From Melitaea cinxia (Eukaryota; Arthropoda; Insecta; Lepidoptera; Nymphalidae), in NCBI RefSeq assembly GCF_905220565.1, contig NC_059402.1, positions 5,457,501 through 5,521,500 of the forward strand: a stretch of DNA of 64,000 nt. Direction: 5' to 3'. The translations under genes were made by a program, and so were the position numbers. This document shows, one piece after another, positions 23,840 to 37,700 of this stretch (the stretch's first letter is position 1; each line of letters opens with the position of its first letter). Below the pieces are notes generated by a model. The model was given only the letters and a program-made list of their open reading frames with translations, was not told the origin of the DNA and searched no databases.

Positions 23840-24060
23840 TTAGTAAACAAGCATGCGATCCACCTGATGGTAAACGGTTACCATAGCCTATGGACACTTG
23901 TAACACTTGAAGAATTGCAGTCTTTGAAGACCCTGACCTCAATCCCACCAGGAGTTATGGCTACCTTACTGACTATAGGAACACAACATTACATAAGATT
24001 TGTTAATTGGCTGCAATTTTCTAAAAAGTTGAGGTACTTCCCCAGTCGAGCTGCTCCTGA
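23840..24060 (+). repeat. Lepidopteran interspersed repeat (class unclear)
   Basis: It carries the phrases CCACCTGATGGTAAACGGTT and GAGGTACTTCCCCAGTCG, which I recognise as a common moth and butterfly dispersed repeat. The short open frame in it is not a gene. Class and precise ends cannot be set from one copy. Confidence 0.55.
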
Positions 24061-24383
24061 TTTAAACAGCCTGATTATTTATTTATTAATAAAGATTTTG
24101 TTATTAGCCTCTAAACAAATTTTAGTTCTATGTTGCTTCCTTTACCACTAAATTCGATATGCACTTAGTTTTATGCTAGGACGTCAAAATATTACGCACT
24201 TCAGGCGTGGAGACTGTTTCACTGAGTTGTGCTATTATGATGAAACAAACATAAAAGCAATGCTTTATCGTAGCATCGGTACTTGAAGCGAAGTTTAGAT
24301 GTTAGAACTTGTACAGATAGTATTTAAATGAATTTCAAGACAAGTAAGATACAAATTTTTATTTGAAAGCCGTTATACAATTA

Positions 24384-24720
24384 CGCGCGTTGGCGCAACG
24401 GTTACAGCCATAGAATGTACCTGTTACGCTGGCGGTTGCGGGTTCGATCCCCGCACATGACAAACATTTGTATTGGCCATACAGGTGTTTGCCGTGTTCT
24501 GGGTGTTTGTGCAGTCCTTGTGGGTCTCCCCACCGTGCCTCGGAGAGAACATTAAGCCGTCAGTCCCGGTTATCGTGTACACCTGATAGCGATCGTTACT
24601 CATAGTAGGAAACATATCCGCCAACCCGCATTGGAGCAGCGTGGTGGATTAAGCTCTGATCCTTCTCCTATATAAGGAAAGAGGCTTATGCCCAGTAGTG
24701 GGATATTACAGGCTGAAGCG
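24384..24720 (+). mobile_element. tRNA-headed SINE, copy F
   Basis: Complete copy with TTGGCGCAACGG near 24389, GCGGGTTCGATCC near 24437 and the tail at about 24689-24720. The target duplication is weak, so the ends are approximate. Confidence 0.85.
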
Positions 24721-26555
24721 GAATAAATTAGTAGAGTATGTAACTCTTAATAACATATATAGATATAACATACAGACACGGTCACAGCTAGTTATTTATA
24801 TTATTAAAAATGTTGGGATCACAAGGGGCTCCTTGAGCACAAATTTTTTATTATTACTAACAAGAAAGCTCATAATACCGATGATCAAAAACTTAATAAT
24901 TTCTTATACAAAACTTCGGCTAAAATTTTCAATTTACGTTTTTGTATTATTAGCTTTGGTAGAGAAGGCTTACTTACATTTTTCTAAGCAAATTACAGGA
25001 AATAAGAGTCTAGACAGAACCTGTTTTATTATAAAATGTAAATATATTTTTCAGAGAATTGAGCAGGGATATTTGTCTAACAAAACATGTGTATCTTTGT
25101 AACCGTCAATGATATAAAACAATAAACGTGTACAAATTTGTTCAACGTGTATAAATTTTAGTTCTGCGATATTACTATATAGATGATAACATTAAGTGCA
25201 TTGCAGACAATAACAAAACCAGTACATGAGTAGATTTATTTGTAGAGCAACCCTACTTTGACAGTTGCGCTCTGAATGTAGTAGGTTCGCGTTTCGTGTG
25301 TATTAATATTTCATATGCCCAATTTTCATAATTTATAGCAACGAGCTATTTCATTTGATGTTTCTCGATTGCTGTCGAAAACAACCTGATTAGTGTTTGC
25401 AGGGAAATAATACATCAACCCGCAGTAGAGCAGAGAGGCTTTTACAAACTATTTCAGATCAAATCATATTTGAGTACAATCTTTACTTTTTTAGAATATT
25501 ATAGTAATAGAGCTTTTCGAGGAAAACTTTAGTAACCTTAAGAGCTCTAAAGAATGATTTTCCTTCCTTGAAATGAACTAAACCATATCATAACTAACGT
25601 GGGTTTTAATTTACATGTTCATATGTAATGGTATTTTTTAGTCACGTTATCGACGACAAACTATTTTGCACATCTATTCTAAGTAGTAAACAATATTTTA
25701 AAAACGAATCGCACTAAACAACGATAACGTTACAGTAAATAAAGAACAATAACAAAACAAAAAAAAAATGCAACAAATATCAATTCGTACAAAGTAAAGA
25801 TGTAACAAGATTCTAACACCATTAACTCGACTTGATTTAATAAGATTACGGTTGACGTACAACACTTCTACGTTACGTATTATAATACGCAAATGTTTAG
25901 TACTCAATCGGCCTTCAATACAATAGTGAAATACGAGAGGAGATCAAAAAATAATGAGAATAGATAGGTTAGAAATTATTAGGTTTAATATTATTATGAG
26001 AAATAAATAAACTTTTGAACAAATAATTGTATCTGTTTGTAAAGGAAAAAAACCGTCTTCAATTACATCGACCAGTACAACGTTGGTACACGAAAAAATA
26101 GTATGAAATAGTATACATTGTGTTAGACACACCGTATATAGGTATATATATGATTGTATACGTTTAAATTGTAAAAAATTGAGAAAAAAGCGTATAAAAA
26201 TACAATCCCCTTCTTAATAAATATAAGCCGTTTAAATTTTAATTTCATTAAAAAAAATAATAATCAATGATATTTATGTAAATGGTCAATTAATGCATGG
26301 AATCTCTACGTATTTCGTAAAAACACAGGTGCAAATGTATGCAAATATGTTGCACAAGAGTGTTTAGGGTCTTTAACATAATTGGTAATATCCTTGGAAA
26401 TTTTTTTAATTTGCACCAAACAATAAAAAACCAACAAACAGATATCAAAACACCCGATCAATTGTCACTTTCCGTATTTAAATATTGATGATTATTAAAA
26501 CCACAAGATAAAAAATACTATTAAGTTTGAATTACACTTAACAATTATTTCTTAA
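24721..26555. other. AT-rich intronic DNA with small repeat scraps
   Basis: 25405-25432 resembles a decayed piece of the SINE body (CAACCCGCAGTAGAGCAG). 26048-26098 resembles one end of the GAAGTCGGTT-ended repeat. No gene is supported; the 134-residue open frame at 24698-25102 overlaps the SINE and has no recognisable domain. Confidence 0.4.
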
Positions 26556-26837
26556 CTAGCGACCCGCCCAGGCTTCGCACGAGTGCCGATACTAAATATA
26601 AAATAGAATAAATGTAAAATATAATATATGCGCAAAGAATATGTTTATTTACGACATCAAATTAGAAACCTCTAAAACACTGAGTGTTGCTCTACTATAT
26701 GCATGTATTATACATATAAACCTTCTTCTGGAATCACTCTATTTACTATGGAAAACCGCATAAAAATCCGTTGCGTAGTTTTAAAGATCTAAGCATACCG
26801 ACAGCGGGAATCGACTTTGTTTTATACTATGTAATGA
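26556..26837 (-). mobile_element. Non-autonomous Helitron ending CTAG
   Basis: Second copy of the 5835-6129 family. On the minus strand it begins TCATTACATAGTATAAAAC and ends GGGTCGCTAG (CTAG at 26556-26559). Confidence 0.7.
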
Positions 26838-27413
26838 TGATTAAAATTAAACCTATCCTAACTATCAAAGTCAGCTTGTCGATTTACGAAAATTAAAGAC
26901 GAAAGTCATCATGAACTTTCAAGTAAGCGATACGAAAAAGTACATTTTTATACTTTTGCATAAAAAAGATCTCTAAAGATTTCCAAGTGCAATAGAATTT
27001 TATTATATGCACGTTATAAAACGTTAGATAAATCCGATATATAACTGTACATTACTGTCACCAGTAGAGTTTTTATGTTGACATCGTAGTTCCGATGAGA
27101 CTCAAGGTTATGGTTCAAGGTTTCCTTTATACATGACCATGTTTGTTAAGCTTTTACTCAATAAATATAGGATCTAATCGATGATAAAATCCTGAACAGC
27201 TAAAAAATCTTAATTGCTTACTTTGTGGAGACATTCTTATCTGGTTGCCATAAAGAATGACTTAAAAATATTTTAAGCAAACGTTCAATTAATATGTATA
27301 CACGATGTTAACTAAAAATAATATAACGTTGGAATATTATGTTTAAAAATATCCAGGTGTATATTTGCTTCTAGAAAAATCAGCCTAATTTCACGCTAAA
27401 TTTCCTTCTATTT

Positions 27414-27845
27414 TAACCGACTTCCAAAAAAGGAGGAGGTTATCATTTCGACTGTATTTTTTTTATGTATGTTACTTCAGAACTTTTGCCTGGGGTGGAC
27501 CGATTTCGACTTTTTTTATCGAAAGGTGGTGTGCGTCATTTGGTCCCGTGTAAATTAATCCGAGATCTAACAACTACTTTTCGAGTTATATCTAAAAATG
27601 CGTTTTTACTTGATTATTTTTTCGTCAACCTACGTTGTATTATACCACATAACTTTTTACTATGTGTACCGATTTTGATGTTTTTTAATTTAATCGAAAG
27701 CTGATGTGGTTATATTTAAAATTCATCGAGATCTGATAACAACTTTTTGAGTAATATTTGATAACGCGTATTTACTTAACTATTTTTTGTCTGTTTACGT
27801 TGTATTACTTGTCAATGTAATTGAAGTCGGTTTTTTTCGTTTGCG
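27414..27845. mobile_element. GAAGTCGGTT-ended repeat, full-length copy 1
   Basis: Ends AACCGACTTCCAAAAAAGG (left) and TTGAAGTCGGTTTTTTTCG (right) are inverted relative to each other. The body has repeated clauses such as GAGATCTGATAACAAC. Further copies are at 31819, 54050, 55380 and 61370. Widespread in Lepidoptera; its class is not clear to me. Confidence 0.6.
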
Positions 27846-28152
27846 AGCAAATACATTTATTCTAGCAGGGACTAGACCCTAGACTTTATTTTTTATTTCT
27901 TAATAGCTTTTTTTTTGTTTGAGCATTTTTAAATTTAGACATAATTCATGGATGGAGGATGGTATCATTCACCACAAAAAAATTTTTTTAAACTCAGTAG
28001 CTTATTTAGACAACATAGTAAAAAAAGAAATAAAAAGAAAACTAAATGACAGTAAGAATAATGATAATAAGATGACCTTTACTTTTTTATGAAGTGTATT
28101 TATTATAAGATGTAAGTATTGTAACTACTACTACTACAATTATTTATTTTTA

Positions 28153-28714
28153 CTAGTGGTCGCCCAGTGGTCGAATTTCGACCAAAATTATTTTAAATTA
28201 TAAGTTTGAACATTAAACAAAAGAGTATATATGCGTGTATGTGTCAAATACATGGTACTGTATGTAATGGTTTTTTCAACTGTCAGTAAAGTTATAATGT
28301 ATATAATGTATAGTGCATAATGTATATGTGGACCGGTAGCGATTGAAAAGACCATGGTTTAAATCCTCGGTCGATTATTATCTTTTTCTTCTTTTTTCTA
28401 ATTGCACTCGTTATTTTTTATTTAATAATCTATGTACAATTGAAAAATATTATTCATATTTTATCATTATTTTTTTATTTTTTTTATTTTTGATTTTTTA
28501 TGTTTATTTATATTTTTTATTATTGTCGGTGAATAAATATTATTCATATTTTATAAATAATGATTTCCAAGAAACACGATTTACTAAAAATACCGAGCTA
28601 AGCTCGGTCACCCAGGTACTAAACTAATAAGTGTGTCCAAAATTTCATACTCCTCCGTGAGCGCAATTTTCGTAAAAAGGGGTACAAATTTTGTTTCACG
28701 TATTAATATATAGA
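28153..28714 (-). mobile_element. Non-autonomous Helitron (562 bp) with terminal hairpin
   Basis: On the minus strand it starts TCTATATATTAATACGTG (28714) and ends GGTCGAAATTCGACC, a perfect hairpin, followed by a short spacer and CTAG (28153-28156). These are the hallmarks of a Helitron: 5' TC, 3' hairpin, 3' CTAG. AT-rich inside, no coding capacity. Confidence 0.75.
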
Positions 28715-28717
28715 TTA

Positions 28718-28908
28718 CTAGCTGACCCCGCAAACGTTTCTTTGCCATATTTGTTATTAACCCGCTTATAACTTAGGGCTATGAAAAATAGATGTTGGCC
28801 GATTCTCAGACCTACCCGATATGCCCACAAAATTTTATTAAAATCGGTCGAGCCGTTTCGGAGGAGTTCAATGTTTAACACCATGACACGAGAATTTTGT
28901 ATATTAGA
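28718..28908 (-). mobile_element. Second Helitron immediately adjacent
   Basis: On the minus strand it starts TCTAATATACAAAATTCTCG (28908) and ends GGGGTCAGCTAG (CTAG at 28718-28721). It contains GAACTCCTCCGAAACGGCTC, a lepidopteran Helitron hallmark. Only 3 bp separate it from the previous Helitron, in the same orientation. Confidence 0.7.
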
Positions 28909-31279
28909 AGATTATTAGTAGGTACCTGTAACAAGCAAATATTATATTTTTGTTATGTATTTTCACGTACAAAACATAAAAACCTTTGGAGATTACTGTA
29001 AATGACATGCGTCGTAGCACTGGTAATAATGAATAAATGGCGACTTACTCAAATTAGTAAAACAAAGCATGCTACTTAATGCTCCACGATTCTATGGAAA
29101 AACCTATTTCCATAAGATAATTGCTTTGTGACTTATTTTATATTAAAGTGTTCTCGGATTTATAACAAGGAAGTTAGTCATAGCTCCTAAAGTTTTTAAT
29201 CTAACGAAAATTTAACATCTTCCTGTAGTTTTTTTAAATAATTAAGGAATAACCCATGTTTTAGAATTCGCAACTTCAAGTTCTCTTTCTGGAAAAATGT
29301 TACGTTTTTATAAAAAAATCCATCATGATTCCTCCTCCATAGTTATAGTTACCGTCACCGTATCTAAGTTCAAAACCAGCTTGCAAGTTAAAATCTAGTT
29401 TAAGTTTAAGAGTACGTACTTCCCGTACTTTTCATTTTGTGAGAATAAAGCACAGTCTCCTTGGGGGTGTGCAATATTCAGTGTATGATTATTTAGATGA
29501 TAAAGAAACCTGAATTTGGTTTTCTTGATAGCGCTGCTGTTCTCTAGGTGTTTGATCATAGGCTGCATCTGTATGGAACCTTAAAGTTGCAAAAACGTCT
29601 GTGCATAATCGGAACTAGTCTCCTCACGATTATTTTAACGTATTTAATTTTGGGTGTTGGATTATTAATTGATTTAATAGATTTTCCAGTGACAATTCAG
29701 CAAAGATTATATAAATAGTACCTATGTTATTGGATATTTACTATATGAAGGGTCCACTGGCTATATTATTGTTTTAATAAATATTGATTTTAAGGTTATA
29801 CTAGAGTCTCTTACGTAATGTTTTCTAATGGTTTACACATCTTTTTGAAAACCGATTCGTTCTTTAATGAAACCCTAATTTCCTACACTTGGTCGCATTC
29901 CAGGAACTCTGATACCTAATAACTAAGCTTTGAATTAAATTGTCAGACAATTGCTGCCTCTACCCTACGACGCATTGTGCTAGGCCGAGAAGAAAAAAAA
30001 AAGAATAAAAAAACCTTGCCTACCTTGCCTCTAGATTTGGTGTCAACAACCCCAGCGAACATATCACACGTGACTTGCCAAAAACATATTTATATTAGTA
30101 AGTAGTTTGGAGAGACCTAAACGCAATGCTTATTGTGTTCAATAAATACGTCTGAACGTAATCAAACCTAAGATTATGTCTAATGCTCATATTGCGCTCC
30201 ACCTGGTAATTGTTCACGACTCGGGTCGCGAAATTTTCGATAAACATGTATAATTGAAAGACAAGATTTAGAAAGAAAGAAAGATAAATACTTTTTACTT
30301 TTTTAAACTAATACAATACGAGAAAGAGGAAAACGTGGACGTCTGTGCCGTTATTTAAAATCGGGGCTACTGATTTTCAGTGTGCCCATTCATATAATAA
30401 GTACCTAATTCCTTCGTGACGAAAATATTAAATATTAAATAAATAAGTAAATGTCTACACTAATTTATTTATTTAAAATATTAGGCAGTAATTTAACTAG
30501 GTGAATTTATTTTATGTACTCGTACGTTGAACTTCTTACAGGATGCTAACAGATTGCTATGTATAATTTGTGTACTTGTTCATTTCTTTTAAAAGTATAA
30601 CTGTTAAGTTTTTGTCGCTTATTCTCATTATTATTTATATTCCGACCCGTTAGTAGATTCTCATCTATATCTACTTAAATGTCAACATGATAAAGCAGAT
30701 AAGTTTGTTTGTTTATAAGCACGAATCACCGAATATAACTGCTTATTTAAATTAAAATCTTTCCTTAAAGAAATATTTTAATCGTAAATATATCGTATAT
30801 AAACACAGGTAAAACTGCGAGGGTCATCTAGTAATAGTAGTTTGTTTGAACTCGTTAATCCTAAGATCTACAGTATAGATAAAAAATTGTTTTCTGATGA
30901 TAGATAAGTTATAAAACATAATATCATGAGTCATGTGAGCGACACGGCAAAAATAAAGTATGTAAAATCACGTGACACGTCTAGCTTCAAATAAATAATT
31001 AGTTTATTAAAATTAAATCAATTTATTTGGTTATCGACTGATATTCGGTTAAAAAAGCGCAAAAATTTCAAATGATTAAGACTTGTTCATTAAGATTATA
31101 ACGAATTTTACTTTTTTATTACTTATTTATAATAAGTTGTACTTTTTACCGTACAATCAAACAAGTTATTTAATGTATTTTTACTTATCATCATCATCAT
31201 CGTTTTGCATCTCACAGAGTTTAGGCAGAAATAATTCCTTTTTACCTTTAAACATTTAACGTATCGATTATGTCTAAAT
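28909..31279. other. AT-rich intronic DNA, no feature recognised
   Basis: I find no domain-bearing frame or clear repeat in this stretch. A short (ATC)n run lies near 31188-31200. Confidence 0.45.
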
Positions 31280-31490
31280 AGCTTTTAATGTAAAAATAGC
31301 CTATGCATATGAACGTTACACAGTGTTTCTCATTCTCATTACAGCCTATACAGTCCACAGCTGGACATAGGCCTCCACAAGTTTAAGCCAAAAATAACGT
31401 GAACTCATGTGTTTTGCCCATAGTCACCACGCTGGGCAGGCGGGTTGGTGACCGCAGGGCTGGCTTTGTCGCACCGAAGACGCACACAGT
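31280..31490 (-). mobile_element. LINE-tail repeat, reversed, with shared flank
   Basis: 31346-31490 is the reverse complement of the family at 14665, and the adjoining 31280-31346 is the same flank as at 14793-14861. The common flank shows that both copies come from one insertion event or travel as a unit. Confidence 0.6.
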
Positions 31491-31818
31491 GTTTATATAA
31501 AAGTAAATCATTTTATACGTTTCTCCTGGTCGTGCTACATAGTTTGTCTTTTAAATGTCTTTCAAATAGCTTGACTGATTTTGACAGACGTTTTACTGAT
31601 AATTAACTAATTTTTAAAAAGTCACACACTATTTTAGAGCACTGTATAGAAGAATACTATATACATAAATACTATACTATATAATCAATATTAAGGTTTT
31701 GCACAAAAAAAAGTCAGTCAATGGCGTTAAAATTGAATTTTCTATAGGAAACATATTTTAGTTTGAAATAATTTTAATAATTATATCGTCATAAATATAT
31801 AACTGAAAAATTATTGTG

Positions 31819-32005
31819 TTTGCAAGCAAACGAAAAACAAAACCGACTTCAATTATATAGAGCAATAATACAACGTAGGTAGCAACATGACAACATTTCG
31901 ATTAAAAAAGAAGCACCGAAATCGTGTCACCCAGTAAAAAGTTCTTAATCATAAAAAAAAAATATAGTCAAATTGATAACCTCTTCCTTTTTTTTTTAAT
32001 TCGCT
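31819..32005. mobile_element. GAAGTCGGTT-ended repeat, internally shortened copy
   Basis: Left end GCAAGCAAACGAAAAACAAA followed by ACCGACTTCAATTA, and a right part reading TCAAATTGATAACCTCTTCC. The middle of the element is mostly missing. Confidence 0.55.
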
Positions 32006-32432
32006 TAATAAAAAAAAAACATATCGCTAGGACTCAAAGGGACAAAGCAAAAACAAATGTTTACCCAATTCGACGATTATCTAAACCTATCAGTCTAGAC
32101 ACCAAAGAATGGCTCGTTAAAGCGTAAAACTAAAGAACTGGTCTTTATTTCTGTCAACTTGTTTTCATTTACTAGTTTTCTCGCATAACGGATAAGCAAT
32201 GATAGAACAAAATGAGATAATAATGTACTAATGGAATCTTCGGTTAGAATGATAAACGACGAAAGAGTTTGAATATTTTAAATAACTTTTACGTATTTAC
32301 GTTTCAAAGTTTGTCTTATCTATGGCGTAAGTTCTACTGTGATTAAGCACAGACGAGCAAATGTGTAGGCGCATCTGCTTTTTTAATTCTTAAACAGTTA
32401 TGAATATTTAGTATTTTACGGTTTTATTTAAA

Positions 32433-32752
32433 CTAGTGGTCGCTCAGTGGTCGACATCGACCATAAATAATTTTAAATTATAAGTTTGAATATTATTAAG
32501 ATTCTGTTGTCCAAGACTATACTTTTATAATAATAAACAAAAGAGTATATATGGGTGTGTGTGTCAGAAGTAGTGTGTATCGTGTTTGCTTTTTATTGAT
32601 TTAATGTATTTTTATGCATAATTAAAAAATAATAATTAGCATTCCTCCTTCTCTATTATAAACTATAAGCGTGCAAAATTTTATGCTCCGTCCACGCGAT
32701 TTTCTTAAAAAAGGTACAAAGTTTTTGCTTCACGTATTAATATACCTATACA
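32433..32752 (-). mobile_element. Non-autonomous Helitron, same family as 28153
   Basis: CTAG at 32433-32436 on this strand, then GTGGTCGCTCAGTGGTCG, the AACAAAAGAGTATATA block and the TTTGCTTCACGTATTAATAT end. The terminal hairpin has one base change (GTCGACATCGAC). Confidence 0.65.
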
Positions 32753-32759
32753 TAAAAAG

Positions 32760-34558
32760 TATAGAGAAAAAACTAAATAAGTCTGTTCCACTGTTGGGTA
32801 CAAGCTTCGTCTTACATCTTAAGAGAATACGGTTGGAAAGTTTATACTTATAGCGGAATAGCCTACTTTACGTTACATATAGTACCTATATTAATAAAAA
32901 AAAACTCACATATTTTAATTATTCAAAGCAAAAAAAAATATGTAAGTAATATATATAATTGATCCTGATAGTTTAGTGTCTCAGTCGTAAATTTTGATAA
33001 TCATTTTCATTAAATTAATTACAAATAGAACTACTAAAATGCAAATGTTCGATAAAAAGTTAATCTTTACCTTATAAAACATCCTTACTGCCTTTTTTTA
33101 ATTAAATAACTTCGTTAAAACATGTATTAACAAAAACAAAAGTTAGGGGAAATATATTTAAGGTAATTATAATATCTTAACTGCCTACTCTTCAATATAC
33201 CAGTCAATGTAAGAAAAAATTAACCATTCCTTGTATGCATTAAAAATTCCTCAATTTCATGATGTTTTATTAACTTTTACTATTAATGGTTAGTAAATTC
33301 CCTGGTTGCAACGTCTCAGCCGAGTGCCGATAGTAATTAGTTTGGAAACTTTATTGAACTTGAAATATACAATAACCATAACTCGGTATGAAGATGCGTT
33401 CAAAGCTTCATATAAAAGATGTACAGATCACTTGCAGTGTCGAGTCAGGCTTTGCTATATAAACGGTGGAATTGTCAAACGACCACCAATATATTGCCAG
33501 CCGTTCCAGCGCTCACACACGAGTAAAAAAGTCGGAAGTTTTTTTAAATATTGTGTCAGTGGTCAACGTCTTCGACCTCTTTTATTGACTCGGAATCCGT
33601 AATAAGTTAGGTAAGTTTTTTGAAAATAATTTTTAATATAATATTAATATAATTTCGTAGTGATAAAATTTATATACGAAATAATTTTTTTTGTTTTTTT
33701 ATAACAGTATTTAAATAGATTTTATTTTAAAAAAATATTTGCGATTTTTACACATTTAAAATCAAAATAACACATTTAATAATTCTTAATACATCCATTT
33801 TACGCTTAATTTATTTTAAATTACATGCAAATAAATCTAAATAAATACAAACTACGTATTCTATTAATAAATTCAGTCAAGCACGATTAGCAGTTTGATC
33901 TTACGGTCTAATGGGTTTCAAACTCAAGAATATAATCACAATCGAGTTTCCGGACAAATGTTATATTTTTTTATTTTAAATCAGAAAATAGTTGCGCCAA
34001 ATTATACTTAGCCAATTTTTGTTCTGAATTTTAAAACCACAAAAGAAATTAATAAATTTTTAAAAACATACTACCCCACCTACTCTGGTCTACTTTCCAA
34101 TAATTCTTATATATGTACTACATAATACATGCTATAAAAACTTGATGTAGCTGCAAATACAATAAATCGAATAATAATATCTTTTTTTGGATTTATGAAA
34201 AAAAATAACTTAATGGATAAATGTATCTATAACATCTTAAACACGAAAAACCTTTGTAAAGAAGACCTACTCGATTTAACAGTTCTACGCCTTCACAGGG
34301 ATTAGGCAGACGTACGTATGAAAATGCTAATAAATAGGATTTAATATCTTTCCAATAAACAAAATAACAAATTAAATTATGGACAGCAAACATTTTGCCA
34401 AAAAAGAATTTATATCAGTACAATTAAATGTTTTTCAACTATTGCAAATATAAGACATTTCCTTTCTAATTTAACTTAATATATAAAGGCAAAAAGAACT
34501 TCACAAGGGTTTTTTTTTATATATAAAAATATTTAATATAGGCAACGAATTATAAAGT
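32760..34558. other. AT-rich intronic DNA, no feature recognised
   Basis: An open frame at 33306-33602 (98 codons) has no recognisable domain, signal or splice context. I leave it unassigned. Confidence 0.4.
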
Positions 34559-34788
34559 ACTACTACTGAGTTGAGTAGTTACTTGAAAAAGAAACCTTTG
34601 ACTTTGAAACATTCTTCATTACTGCTCCGCTCATATTGATCTTAGCGTGATGATATATAGCCTATAAACTTTCTCGATAAATGGGCTATGTAACACTGAA
34701 AGAGTTTTTCAAATCGGACCAGTAGTTCCTGAGATTAGCGCATTCAAACAAACAAACAAACTCTTCAGCTTTACGATATTAGTATAGA
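34559..34788 (-). mobile_element. Non-autonomous Helitron, second copy of the 5045 family
   Basis: It shares TTGAAACATTCTTCATTACT, GATATATAGCCTATAAAC and the CTTTACGATATTAGTATAGA end with 5045-5290. Its CTAG end is eroded (CTACTACTGAGTTGAGTAG). Confidence 0.65.
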
Positions 34789-34789
34789 T

Positions 34790-37700
34790 ATAGTAAATAA
34801 AAAAACATAAGCTGCCTGCAACACAAAAAATTTTGAATAACACGAATAAACATCAGTGCGATAGAGCGGTATTTTAACATAAAATAAGATAATGTCCAAG
34901 GCTCTATTATTATATCCAGCCAGGGCCACCTGCAAATAGTCAGCCGTATCTTGAAATCTTAAATACCTACCTACAATCCTCCGCGGAGCCTTAACATTAT
35001 AAATCTTATTTGTTCTTTTTTAATTACCGCACGTACAGAATTAGAAAATTAAGACTAACTATCGGCTGTAACAACATGACGTACAAAATGAAGTGTAATT
35101 AACAATCCAAATCATTTAAAGTTAAAAAAAAAATACAGTGAAGACACAACTTTTTGTTTTCTTCGGCCTAAATGGAAAATTTTTCTACGTATATTTTTTA
35201 ATATAGATATATCTAAAATTATTATATTATAATAGATGATCTAAAATTTAATTAAGTAAATTAAAAAAAATCTTTAAGATGTTTTGGTTTAAACGTAAAT
35301 CTATACTTAACTACATTCAAGATTATTCACACATCTCATTTAGTCACAAAATATTAACGTCAGCCAGCAATATTTTCTGTTATTAGTTACGCCGCTACAT
35401 TTTCAATAAAATCTTTCGGTACTTGCGGCACAGACGTATTCATATGAGTCATGTTCAGGGTAGAGTCGATCGATATCTCGACGGATGATAATAAACGCAC
35501 CCATCGAGGTCATGTTTTAATTCCTAAATGGATTTTAATATACAGGTACCTACGGCCTCAAATATTTACATAAAGTCAATATTGTTTTACTTAATATTAA
35601 AAAAGGGACTCGTCAAATAGGACACAGATGTGTAGCGATTGGCTTGTGTTAGTTTTTCTGTTTAGTATTTCCATTATCTTAAATTATCAAGTCAGTGAAA
35701 TATTACGTAAGTTTGTATATTCTAAGTTTATGTCACATTAAAGTAATACAATTAGAAATAACGATTTAAACCAGTGTAACAATTAATAAGACAGTGTTAA
35801 CATCGTTTAAATCATGAACATGCACATGTTAGAGTCAATTTTATGACGCACTTGCGATATATTTACGCAGTACAATTCCGCGAGTATGTGACATGGGCCC
35901 ATAATGGTCAACCATTGAAGGAAAATCCGATGTTCTATTGATATCGATCAATGAGACTCAGTTGTAGCTAAAATTGTATCAATACCTAGCGATATAGCTT
36001 ATACATTAAAATGTTGATAAATAAACCATTTAATTGATGAATTATTAAATTATTTTGAATATTTTATTTCATAAACAAATGGATGAACAACAATTAAATG
36101 AAATAGACTAAAATCTAACATTCATAGGAAATTTTTAATAAAATAATTAGAAATACCTTCTCCATATATAACGCCTTCTTTAGTACAGTGACAGTTGACT
36201 GAAGACGCTGTCAAAGCTGAGTGCTATTCAAGGAAATTTTCTGCCTCGATTATTGTCCAACATAATGATTTTCACGGATCGTCGATACTTAGTCATGCTT
36301 TAACCGTGCATGGAAATGTTTTCGGACAAGCAAGGTCATTATTACATAAACACATAATTACTATAAAAATCTTTACCATTGTGTTAAGCTTTTCCGTTTA
36401 AATGTAGCTTTTTTCCTTGTACACATTGTCTAAGTTATTCAATTATTCTATGCTTAGTACTATGCATCATTTGTATAGGCAGTTATTATTATTTTATAAG
36501 AACGTGCCGTGCAAAATAAAACTAAGGTTATTAATCTTAACTCACTACTAGGAATTCAGTAGACCTAATAACAGCCTTCACGTCGAATCATCGCCTATCT
36601 ATATAAAAAAGTTAATTTTCTGTGTCGATTAGCTGCGTTATTCGAAATGTTTTCTTCGATAGTAATTATGATAATAAAAGATACACGTTTTAAATAATTA
36701 TTAAGTAAAATTTTATTAGAAAAAAAAAAATAATTACTAATAATAATGTATTCGTGAAAAAAAAGTTGATCCGTCGTTTAATTACACTAACACCGCAATT
36801 ATAAAAAAAAAATTACTTAAAATATTACTCCATATCGGCACCTTTTATTTTTGCGTACTATTTGTGACAGTCAATTTTCAAAATTAAAAAAAAAAAAAAC
36901 AGGTTAAATAAAAACAATTCACGAATACACCAAATACAGGACATTTAACCTTAATTGCTTTTGTAATACCGGCGAGTGTAAAGAAAAAGTATCGTTGTTT
37001 TGTTTATGTATACATTAAATGTTAAAGTTTAAATATTATGCAAGTATGTCACAAAAGTCACTACACTTATTGACATTTTGCACAGTCTGAGACGTTACGG
37101 CTGCAAAGCGCTCTTCCGCTGGCATTGACCTATGCTTCTAGTACAGAAAGCACTATCGCTACCTACTTGTTTGATATACAATTACTATCCATTTATCTAG
37201 ATTTACCGTTGCTGTATTTCCCACTTCTTTTAGCCTATAAAAAAGTTCGGGAATCATTTCGTCGTAATCACATAACAGAATTCACCAATTACGTTAACAT
37301 TTTTTAAATATTTTATCATATAATTTACCCTTTTATTATCTTAAATTATTAAAATTAACTTAGCATCTGCTTTATTATGACAGACAATTCCGCGACCCAT
37401 AATGCAATAGATGTTGATGGGCTTTCATGTTGCGATAAGTGTTAGTAGTTACACTGCGAACGCCCGTCATTGCCGACGATTTGATTTATTCCGAACGAGA
37501 TAATAGGATCGATCAGCGTCCCAATGCGTCGACAACTCGACAATGAACCGTGGGTCGAATATTGCACAATCACTCGAATAACGGGTTTCGACATGCGACA
37601 ACGAACCTCATGCTGCAGGAACGGAATAATGTAATACCGAGAATACTAAAATTAGGTCTACCATTTATAGCGTATCGATTCACTGTTCGAATTCGCCGGT

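Noticed and set aside
24698..25102. 134-codon frame
   Set aside because: Starts inside the SINE tail and continues into AT-rich DNA with Ile/Leu/Lys bias; no family resemblance.
33306..33602. 98-codon frame in the large intron
   Set aside because: No recognisable domain, signal peptide, repeat identity or splice context; expected by chance in this much DNA.
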